A DNA stretch of 60,814 bases from contig JAHIMR010000067.1 of the NCBI GenBank assembly GCA_018896525.1, forward strand, positions 1 through 60,814, in the 5' to 3' direction. Under the pieces are notes generated by a model that searched no databases, was not told the origin of the DNA, and saw only the letters and a program-made list of their open reading frames with translations. Position 1 is the stretch's first letter; every line of letters starts with the position of its first letter. The stretch is from Actinomycetota bacterium (GTDB lineage Bacteria; Actinomycetota; Geothermincolia; Fen-727; Anoxymicrobiaceae). Shown here in pieces: positions 18,625 to 26,068 of the stretch. The translations under genes and the position numbers were made by a program.

Positions 18625-19379
18625 TGCGAAAGGCGATCATGTTGCTGGCGCTGGCGGGCATCGGGGTGATGCTCATCTACGCCGTCGGCGAGATGCCTCC
18701 CATGGGGGACAGCGGCAACCCGGACAAGACCCATGTAGCCCCCCGCTACCTGGAACACGGGGAGGAGGAGGCGGGCGCGTCCAACGTCGTCACCGCGGTC
18801 ATACTCAACTACAGGGGCTACGACACCATGGGGGAGGTAGCGGTCATCTTCTGCGCCCTGTGCGCGGTCGTGGCCGTCCTGGGCCGGGAGAAAACGGGCC
18901 TCAGCAGGACCCACATGGACGTCTCCAGGGTAAAGGCCAGCGTCGTGGTCAGGACGACGGTCCGCTTCCTGGTCCCGGTCATCATCTTCTTCGCCATCTA
19001 CATAATCCTCCACGGAGAGGAGACCCCGGGCGGCGGTTTCCAGGGCGGCGCTATCATCGGGGCCAGCATCATACTGTTCACCCTGGCGTTCGGGCTTCCG
19101 GAGTCCACCCGCAAGATCCCGCTGAAGTCGAGGGTCCCCCTGGAGAGCTTCGCGGTCATCGCCTTTCTCGCGGCTGGGTTTACCGGGATACTCTTCGGGG
19201 CCAACTTCCTGACCTACATTATGCCGGGGCTCTCCGAGCACGCGGCGGAGACGATCAGGCAGGTCATGATGATGGTCATCGAGATAGGCATCGGGTTCGC
19301 CGGGGGCATAATCTTCACGTCTATCATGTTCGCGATGATAAGAGAGGACAAGTATGAACTTCAGCCGGATAGCTCATAA
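18624..19379 (+). CDS. Fused MbhE-like / MrpB antiporter subunit
   Basis: 251 residues. The first ~100 residues (one hydrophobic helix, then NVVTAVILNYRGYDTMGEVA) match the MbhE/MrpA C-terminal domain. Residues ~115-245 are the MnhB domain (PVIIFFAIYIILHGEETPGG, FQGGAIIGASIIL). These are separate proteins (MbhE and MbhF) in Mbh, so this is a fusion. ATG at 18624 overlaps the previous stop; GGAAGGAAGA serves as ribosome-binding site. Confidence 0.88.
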   Translation: MRKAIMLLALAGIGVMLIYAVGEMPPMGDSGNPDKTHVAPRYLEHGEEEAGASNVVTAVILNYRGYDTMGEVAVIFCALCAVVAVLGREKTGLSRTHMDVSRVKASVVVRTTVRFLVPVIIFFAIYIILHGEETPGGGFQGGAIIGASIILFTLAFGLPESTRKIPLKSRVPLESFAVIAFLAAGFTGILFGANFLTYIMPGLSEHAAETIRQVMMMVIEIGIGFAGGIIFTSIMFAMIREDKYELQPDSS

Positions 19380-19722
19380 CCTGAATTACGTCTTCTCAGT
19401 GGTCCTGTTCCTCCTGGGGCTGTATACCATCGCGGTGAAGCCGAACCTGGTAAAGAAGATAATGGGGCTCAACATCATGGAGACGTCGGTTTTCCTGTTC
19501 ATGGTCTCCATCGGGATGGTGGGAAGCGGCAACGCGCCGGTGGTAACCGAGGGCGTGAAACCGGCCACGATGGTCAACCCCATACCTCAGGCCCTCATCC
19601 TCACCGGCATCGTGGTCGCGGTCAGCACCACCGCGGTCGCGCTCTCGCTGTGCATCAGGATCCATGAGCATTATGACAGCCTGAACGCTTTTGAGATCCT
19701 GGGAAGGGATGAGCTTTTTTGA
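19354..19722 (+). CDS. mrpC: Na+/H+ antiporter subunit MrpC (MnhC/MbhG, NuoK-like)
   Basis: 122 residues, three membrane helices. The NuoK-like core includes KKIMGLNIMETSVFLFMVSI and NPIPQALILTGIVVAVSTTA, the latter being the PQALxLTxIVI signature of MrpC. It overlaps the previous gene by 26 bases and the next by four (TTGA). Confidence 0.92.
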   Translation: MNFSRIAHNLNYVFSVVLFLLGLYTIAVKPNLVKKIMGLNIMETSVFLFMVSIGMVGSGNAPVVTEGVKPATMVNPIPQALILTGIVVAVSTTAVALSLCIRIHEHYDSLNAFEILGRDELF

Positions 19723-21206
19723 GCTTCTCCTCCCACTACTCGATCCTGCTGGTGGCCGTTCCACTGGCGTTCGCCGCCCTCTGCCCTATTGTCGGAATGT
19801 GGAAACGGGAGTTGTGCTTCCCCTTCTCGGTGGCGGGCGCCGCGGCGGCCTGCTTTTTCATCTTCTCGTTGTGGGGAAAGGTCATATCCAAAGGAGTTGT
19901 GAGTTACACCCCCGGGGGGTGGAAGCCGCCGCTGGGCATCCAGATACGCATAGACTACGTAGGCCTTTTCATGGCGTCCATCATAGGCGCCGTGGGGTTG
20001 GCGGTCCTCGTCTACTCCTGGAGGTACGTCTCCAGGGAGCTCGACGCCGAAAAGATCCCGTACTACTACACTCTCTACATGCTGCTGTTCGCATCGATGC
20101 TCGGCTTCGTGGTGACCGGGGACATCTTCAACATGTTCGTGTTTATGGAGATATTCTCCATCTCCTCCTACGCACTGGTCGCCATAACAGGGCAACGGAG
20201 GGCCGTCCGGGCCGCATTCAAGTACCTGCTCATGGGTGCCACATCCAGTGTTATGGTCCTGCTGGGGATCGCCTTTCTCTACAGCACGGTGGGAAGCCTG
20301 AACATGGAGGATATCGCCGGGCGCCTTGCCATGGGCGGCTACACGTCAGTGGCCAGCATCGCCCTGGTGCTGTTCCTTATCGGCTTCGCGGTAAAAGCGG
20401 CCCTGTTCCCGGTCCACATCTGGCTTCCCGACGCCCACTCCATCGCCCCTTCCCCAATAAGCGCGGTGCTCTCCGCGCTGGTCATAAAGATGGGTGTCCT
20501 GGGCATTCTGCGCATCTTTTTTACCGTCTATACGCCCGGGTTCGCGGGCATCGAAGGAACCTGGACCGCCCTCTTGCAGGCGATCGCCTGGTGCGCCGCG
20601 ATCTCTATCGTCCTGGCCTCCATAATGGCGATCATCCAGCGGGACTTCAAGGTGATGATCGCCTACTCGTCGATTGCCCACATCGGCTATATCCTGCTGG
20701 GGATTTGCATGCTTACCGACAAGGGCCTGACCGGAGGGCTTTACAACATACTTGCCCACGCCCTCGGCAAAGGGTGCTTCTTCCTGGTTGCCGGAATCAT
20801 CATCTACAAGCACGACCTCAGGAGAATAACGAGCCTGCGGGGACTGGGCAGAAGCATGCCGGTTACCGCGGGCGCCTTTGCCGTAGCGTCCCTCTCGATA
20901 GTAGGGCTCCCCCCCTCCGCCGGGTTCATCGCCAAGTGGTACATACTGTGGGGGTGCCTCCAGAAGCAGCATTACGTGTTCATGGTGATGGTCCTGCTGG
21001 GAAGTCTTCTGTCCGCTATCTACTGCTTCCGGGTGGTATATTACATGTTCTTCGTCGGCTCGCACAGTGCCGAAATCGACGAGGGGCCCGCCACGATGAT
21101 CGTTCCCGCGGCGTCGTTCGCGGCGGCCACACTGTTTTTTGGGATTTTCGCCACGCTTGTTCTACCGTCTCTGAGCTCGGCCGCCCAAGCGCTCCTGGCG
21201 GGGTGA
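19719..21206 (+). CDS. mrpD: Na+/H+ antiporter subunit MrpD (MnhD/MbhH, NuoN/M-like)
   Basis: 495 residues with about 14 membrane helices. The proton_antipo_M domain has GFAVKAALFPVHIWLPDAHS, in which the buried Lys lies on the ion path, and the LPDAH motif. It starts at TTG 19719 after AAGGGATGAG. It is the last gene of the block that follows Mbh order exactly (A-B-C-D-E/F-G-H). A 128-base gap with a possible promoter follows it. Confidence 0.92.
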   Translation: MSFSSHYSILLVAVPLAFAALCPIVGMWKRELCFPFSVAGAAAACFFIFSLWGKVISKGVVSYTPGGWKPPLGIQIRIDYVGLFMASIIGAVGLAVLVYSWRYVSRELDAEKIPYYYTLYMLLFASMLGFVVTGDIFNMFVFMEIFSISSYALVAITGQRRAVRAAFKYLLMGATSSVMVLLGIAFLYSTVGSLNMEDIAGRLAMGGYTSVASIALVLFLIGFAVKAALFPVHIWLPDAHSIAPSPISAVLSALVIKMGVLGILRIFFTVYTPGFAGIEGTWTALLQAIAWCAAISIVLASIMAIIQRDFKVMIAYSSIAHIGYILLGICMLTDKGLTGGLYNILAHALGKGCFFLVAGIIIYKHDLRRITSLRGLGRSMPVTAGAFAVASLSIVGLPPSAGFIAKWYILWGCLQKQHYVFMVMVLLGSLLSAIYCFRVVYYMFFVGSHSAEIDEGPATMIVPAASFAAATLFFGIFATLVLPSLSSAAQALLAG

Positions 21207-21229
21207 AGAACGTGCATTGGGGAGAACGG

Positions 21230-21258
21230 TTTTCAGTGACCACCACAGGTGATATAGT
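21230..21258 (+). promoter_or_regulatory. Possible internal promoter of the antiporter operon
   Basis: TTTTCA, a 17-base spacer, then TATAGT with an extended TGA just before it. It sits in the only real gap of an otherwise overlapping operon, between mrpD and the extra NuoM-like subunit. Confidence 0.4.
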
Positions 21259-21378
21259 CTATCGGTGTTCCGTCTCATGAGTACGGTTAAGTTATGAGAG
21301 GGGACACTGGATCCGGATGGACGGGGGGCTTTTCTGAGTAAGAGCAGCACATCGGTTCTTCCAATAATAATAGTTTTC

Positions 21379-22818
21379 TTGCCCTGGCTTGCCCTGGTGG
21401 GCGCCATGCTCTGGAACAGGCGCCGCCCCGGGCTCGCCAAGGTCGTCTATATCGGCAGCACAGTAGCTACCATACTGGCGATCCTGCCGTTGTACCCACG
21501 GGCGCTCGACGGGGCGATCACGACCCAGAGACTGGTGAGCATCGCCCCCCGGATAAGCTTGGCCTTCAGGGTTGACACGGTCGGCTTCTACTTCGCGCTC
21601 CTGCTTGGTGTGCTGTGGCTGCTCTGCTCCATCTACTCGCTGGGATACATACAAAAGAACGAGACCCGTTACTACTGCTTCCTTTCCCTTAACCTGTCGT
21701 TCTGCCTGGGCGTGGCCCTTTCGGCCAACATGTTCACGCTGTTTATATTTTACGAGTTGATGACGCTTTTCACCTACCCGCTGATTATCCACGAGGAGAC
21801 GGAGCAGGCCCGGAAGGCGGGCCTCAAGTACCTCGTCTACAGCGTCTCCGCGGGCGCGGTAATAATGCTGGGGCTTATCCTCCAGTACTACTACGGGGGC
21901 ACACTCTCATTCCTGGGCCACGGTACGCTCAAGCTCTCTCAGGTGGGCAAGCCGATCCTTCTTACGATATTCTCGATATACATGCTCGGCTTCGGGGTAA
22001 AGGCATGTATCATGCCTTTGCACGGATGGGTGCCGGACGCGCACCCCGCGGCTCCGGCCCCGGCAAGCGCCCTGCTCTCCGGGGTCATACTCAAGGTCGG
22101 CATCTTCGGGATAATCAGGGTGATGTTCGACGTCTTCGGCATCGAGCTCCTCAAGACCCTCGGCGTAGCACTTCCCATGCTCATAGTGGCCAGCTTCTCC
22201 ATAATCGTGGGGTCCCTGTTCGCCTTAACTCAGGACGAACTCAAGAGACGCCTCGCCTACTCCAGCGTGGCCCAGGTTGCATATATCGTCCTGGGCCTGT
22301 TCCTGCTGGCGCCGGACGGTGCCATCGGGGGGCTCCTGCATATCGCCCATCACGCCTTCATGAAAGGCTGCCTGTTCCTGGCCGCGGGGGTGATAATCCA
22401 CGAGACCGGTAAGAAAAAAGTGAGTGAGATGTCCGGGATAGGGTCCCGCATTCCCCTCACCATGGCCGCGTTCGCGGTCGGGGCCCTGGGCATGATGGGA
22501 ATACCACTTACCTGCGGGTTTATCACCAAGTGGTTCCTGGGGCTGGGCACGATCCAGGCGCACCATCCTTGCTTCATCGCGGTGCTGCTCATAAGCTCTC
22601 TGCTCAACGCGGTGTACTTCCTGCCGATCGTCTATGTGGCGTTCTTCAAGGGAGAGTCCCCCGAAGGGGAGTCCCGGCTGCTGCGGCGCGAGACGAAACG
22701 GTCCATGCTGGTGCCGGTAATGATTTGCGCCGGCATGATAATCATACTGGGCGTATTTGTAACCGTGAAGGGCTTCCCGTACTCCCTGGTAGAGGTAGTC
22801 GTCAAAGCGGTCTTCTGA
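21379..22818 (+). CDS. Second MrpD/NuoM-like antiporter subunit
   Basis: About 479 residues, around 14 membrane helices, proton_antipo_M domain with FGVKACIMPLHGWVPDAHPA and a second buried lysine region (LTQDELKRRLAYSSVAQVAY). It resembles NuoM/MrpD but has no counterpart in simple Mrp operons. The frame opens after a stop at 21295. No ATG or GTG precedes residue 1, so the start is TTG 21379 or an unusual CTG at 21334 (ACGGGGGG eight bases upstream), which would add 15 residues and complete the first helix. Confidence 0.88.
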   Translation: MPWLALVGAMLWNRRRPGLAKVVYIGSTVATILAILPLYPRALDGAITTQRLVSIAPRISLAFRVDTVGFYFALLLGVLWLLCSIYSLGYIQKNETRYYCFLSLNLSFCLGVALSANMFTLFIFYELMTLFTYPLIIHEETEQARKAGLKYLVYSVSAGAVIMLGLILQYYYGGTLSFLGHGTLKLSQVGKPILLTIFSIYMLGFGVKACIMPLHGWVPDAHPAAPAPASALLSGVILKVGIFGIIRVMFDVFGIELLKTLGVALPMLIVASFSIIVGSLFALTQDELKRRLAYSSVAQVAYIVLGLFLLAPDGAIGGLLHIAHHAFMKGCLFLAAGVIIHETGKKKVSEMSGIGSRIPLTMAAFAVGALGMMGIPLTCGFITKWFLGLGTIQAHHPCFIAVLLISSLLNAVYFLPIVYVAFFKGESPEGESRLLRRETKRSMLVPVMICAGMIIILGVFVTVKGFPYSLVEVVVKAVF

Positions 22819-22835
22819 CCTACTCCGGATAACAG

Positions 22836-24992
22836 ATGGAACATGCTGCGGTCCATATCGAGATAGCTAACTCGGTCCTGCCGGCGGTGGCGATACTCCT
22901 GCCGCTTCTGGGCGCGGCCGCGGTGGCCCTTATCGGAAACAGGAACGAGCGGCTGCGCGACATCGCCGCCGCCGTCTTTGCCGCCGGGGCGTTTGTCACC
23001 TGCGCCGCGATGTTCCCCTCCGTGATGAGCCAGGGGACAAAGCTCACAGTCAGCCTGCCGATCTTTTTCGGGGATTTTCGCCTGACCGCGGATTCCCTGG
23101 GCCTCCTCTTCGCGCTTTTCGCCTCCCTGGTATGGATGCTGGCCACGATTTACTCGCGCGCCTACATCCAGCACGAGGAGCGGCGGACCCGGTACCACGT
23201 GTTCTCGCTTCTAACCGAGGCGGCCACCCTGGGGGTTTTCCTGGCCTCCGACTTCTTCGTGCTGTTCGTGTTCTTCGAGCTCATGGGCATGCTGGCTTAC
23301 GCGCTGGTGGTGCACACCCAGACCTACGAAGCGAAGAAGGCGGGGGTGAAGTACATATTCATGACGGTATACGGCGGCCTCTCCCTGCTGGCAGGTGTGT
23401 TCCTTTTCCTGATGTACGCCGGGGGGCTCGGCTTCACGGCCCACCCGGGCAGTGCCTATCTCACCACGTCGGCCTGCTTCCTGGTGTCCGGCTTCATGAT
23501 AGGGGGGTTCGGGGTGAAGGCGGGCATGGTGCCCCTTCACGTGTGGCTGCCGCTGGCCCACCCGGCGGCCCCTTCACCCGCCAGCGCCCTTCTCTCCGGG
23601 GTTATGATAAAGGCGGGCGCCTACGGCTTCCTCCGCATTATCGGCACGTTCCAGGTCGGCGCCCCGGCGCATAGCGGGATGGGAATGGTCGCCTCCGGTG
23701 CGGGGGAGGCGGGACACGCCGCGCAGGTTCCGGTGTTCATGCACAACCTGCAGACCCTGGGATGGGTGATCATATGGTTTGGCATCCTGACCATGGTGGT
23801 GGGAATGGTCCTGGCCCTTGTACAGGACAACGCGAAACGCCTGCTGGCGTACTCCAGCATCAGCCAGATGGGGTACATACTGATGGGGCTGGGGGTGGGC
23901 GCCTACATGGGGGCGGAGGGGGGCATGGGCCTGGCGGGGGGCATTTACCATATCGTGAACCATTCCCTGTTCAAGTCGCTGCTGTTCCTGGGGGTGGGCG
24001 CCGTCTACTACATGACCCACGTCCTGGAGATATCCCGGCTGGGCGGGCTCTGGCGAAAGATGCCGGTCACCTGCGCCCTTACCTGTATAGGAGGGCTGGG
24101 GATCATGGGCATGCCCCTGTTCAACGGCTTCGCCAGCAAGACCCTCCTGCATCACGCGGTAGTGGAAGCCCTCGGCGTGGGTGGCGGCTGGATGCGGGCG
24201 GTGGACATTATATTCATGGTCGCGGCCGGCGGCACCGTGTGCTACGTAGCCAAGCTCCTTATCCTCACATTCTTCGGGCACCACCGGGAAGAGAGCGCCC
24301 ACGAGATAACCGAGGTGCCCTGGGCGATGCGCCTGGGGATGGGGGGGCTGGCGACGGGCGTCGTCCTCTTCGGGGTCTTCCCCGGGCTGGTTATAAGGAA
24401 GATCATACTGCCGGCCCTGCGCCCGTTCGTGAACCTGGACCCCCAAGCGGTTCATCACCTCGAGGAGATAAGGATATTCACCCCGGCCAACCTGCTGGCG
24501 ATACTGCCGGCCCTGGCCATCGGCACGGGGATATTCCTTGTCGCGACGCGCTGGGACCTGTTCCAACTCAGGCTGCCGAAAAAGGTGGGAGTCGCCTACT
24601 TCTACACCCGCACCGAGCTCGGTTTCCTGCGGCTCTGCTTCGCCGGGTCCAAACGTAATGCCGAGCTCAGATCTGTCTACTGGCCGATTGCGGAAAGCTT
24701 CGGTGAGTATCTTTACGACTCATGGAAGGCCATGTCAGAGGAGTACGATCGATTAAGGGACGTGATAAAACCCTCCGGCATCGGCATGTACCTGTACGGC
24801 ACCCTCAAGGCCCTGGGCGTGGACTACCGCCGGTTCAGTAAAACGGCGTTTGAAAGGATGCTGTTGTTGCCCATGGATATAGCCGGCCTGGCGTCGTACG
24901 TCAGGGCGAGGCAGTTCACCGGAGACATCGCCTACGGGGTTATAGTCATCACCGCGATGGCCGCGCTCCTCGCCCTCACGTTGTTCTGGTAA
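22836..24992 (+). CDS. NuoL/HyfB/MrpA-like large antiporter subunit
   Basis: 718 residues. The N-terminal ~500 residues form an antiporter domain (FVFFELMGMLAYALVVHTQT, GGFGVKAGMVPLHVWLPLAH, LLAYSSISQMGYILMG). The rest adds a membrane segment, a hydrophilic stretch with several charged helices (~590-680) and a final helix. It lacks the MbhD/MbhE-type C-terminal domains of canonical MrpA, which here are separate genes. It ends the operon and converges with the next gene, 19 bases away. Probable third ion-translocating subunit of the complex. Confidence 0.88.
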   Translation: MEHAAVHIEIANSVLPAVAILLPLLGAAAVALIGNRNERLRDIAAAVFAAGAFVTCAAMFPSVMSQGTKLTVSLPIFFGDFRLTADSLGLLFALFASLVWMLATIYSRAYIQHEERRTRYHVFSLLTEAATLGVFLASDFFVLFVFFELMGMLAYALVVHTQTYEAKKAGVKYIFMTVYGGLSLLAGVFLFLMYAGGLGFTAHPGSAYLTTSACFLVSGFMIGGFGVKAGMVPLHVWLPLAHPAAPSPASALLSGVMIKAGAYGFLRIIGTFQVGAPAHSGMGMVASGAGEAGHAAQVPVFMHNLQTLGWVIIWFGILTMVVGMVLALVQDNAKRLLAYSSISQMGYILMGLGVGAYMGAEGGMGLAGGIYHIVNHSLFKSLLFLGVGAVYYMTHVLEISRLGGLWRKMPVTCALTCIGGLGIMGMPLFNGFASKTLLHHAVVEALGVGGGWMRAVDIIFMVAAGGTVCYVAKLLILTFFGHHREESAHEITEVPWAMRLGMGGLATGVVLFGVFPGLVIRKIILPALRPFVNLDPQAVHHLEEIRIFTPANLLAILPALAIGTGIFLVATRWDLFQLRLPKKVGVAYFYTRTELGFLRLCFAGSKRNAELRSVYWPIAESFGEYLYDSWKAMSEEYDRLRDVIKPSGIGMYLYGTLKALGVDYRRFSKTAFERMLLLPMDIAGLASYVRARQFTGDIAYGVIVITAMAALLALTLFW

Positions 24993-25011
24993 GAAGGAGG
25001 GGACAGTCCGC

Positions 25012-25902
25012 CTATGGTGGCGTCAGGCCCCCGCTCATGAACATCGCGATACAGAGGACGGCGCTCACGTTACGGTCGCCGGACTGGTACTTGACCTGGT
25101 CGACCGGCAGCAGGTAGCAGTCCGCCACGTCCCCCTTGAGGAGCCCGGACACTCCCGGGTAGACGATCAGAAACACCACCTCGAGTTCCTGCCCGCCCAT
25201 GACCGGTATCAGTCGCAGGTAGGTTATTTCGGTCCCATCACCGGCCTTAATTACCTCGGAGGCAACCACCTTCCCGGTGACATGAATGGGCTTGCCCGCG
25301 AATTGCTCGAAATCCCGCTCCACCAGACGGGGGTCCGCCTCACTGGCTATGTCCCGGACCAGGGCAACATCCTCCGCCGGGAACAGTTCCAGGTGCTCGC
25401 CTAAGAACTCGGCCGCGGTGGGCTGCATCTCGACCGTGGAACTGAGTGGCGTGTCCGGCCGGGATAAGGACTCCAGCAACGTCTGGTACCTGCCGACCTC
25501 CGGACCGTACCTGCAACTGAAGCATTTGCCCTCGACTATCTCCACGGTGTAATTATCGCTGTCCGCCTTCGGCACCTCGACGGTGACCACGCGCTTCTTA
25601 TAGATATTCCCGCACTCAGAGCACTTCCAGATGGTGCCGGTCTCGACCATCACCATCCGGCTCCTCTCTATCTCCCTGGAGATAAGAAAACTCGCCAGCC
25701 CCGTGATGAGCGCCAGGACAATGATCACCGCCACGGTGACGCCCTTGAACAGCCGGTGTTCCCCTCTACTGTCTGTTTCCCGAGGCGCCGGCTCAGCGGG
25801 CTTCTCCGGCTCGGGGACGAAGCAGTATCCGCAGGTCGGGCAGAATATATTGGTGATCTGGTTCTGTGTCCCGCACTCCGGGCACTTTTTCGTCTTTAAC
25901 AT
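25012..25902 (-). CDS. Zinc-ribbon, single-pass membrane protein of unknown function
   Basis: 296 residues. The start at 25902 is chosen over 25956 because of GGAGGTGGGG directly upstream and because the zinc ribbon begins there (CPECGTQNQ...CPTCGYCF). A single membrane helix (about 60-80) separates it from a second zinc-binding pair (WKCSECGNIYKK ... GKCFSCRYG) and a C-terminal ~150-residue domain with a GKVV...YLRLIPV beta-rich segment. The membrane helix and two metal sites suggest an envelope sensor or scaffold, but I do not recognise the family. Confidence 0.75.
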   Translation of the reverse strand: MLKTKKCPECGTQNQITNIFCPTCGYCFVPEPEKPAEPAPRETDSRGEHRLFKGVTVAVIIVLALITGLASFLISREIERSRMVMVETGTIWKCSECGNIYKKRVVTVEVPKADSDNYTVEIVEGKCFSCRYGPEVGRYQTLLESLSRPDTPLSSTVEMQPTAAEFLGEHLELFPAEDVALVRDIASEADPRLVERDFEQFAGKPIHVTGKVVASEVIKAGDGTEITYLRLIPVMGGQELEVVFLIVYPGVSGLLKGDVADCYLLPVDQVKYQSGDRNVSAVLCIAMFMSGGLTPP

Positions 25903-26068
25903 CCCCACCTCCACGCTTCTACAATAATAGACGTTGGCACTCCGGTCAACGATCATTCCTCACGGGTGTTGCCATTAAGTACCCCGCTCCAGGGCCTCTC
26001 CGGGTGAATGGACGTCCTGGTGATGGTCGGCTTCGGGGTCATGATGATGGGCATCGCCATCCGGCAGT

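Noticed and set aside
17234-24992. A membrane-bound [NiFe] hydrogenase operon
   Set aside because: No subunit with CxxC nickel ligands or iron-sulfur motifs is present; only antiporter-type subunits are encoded.
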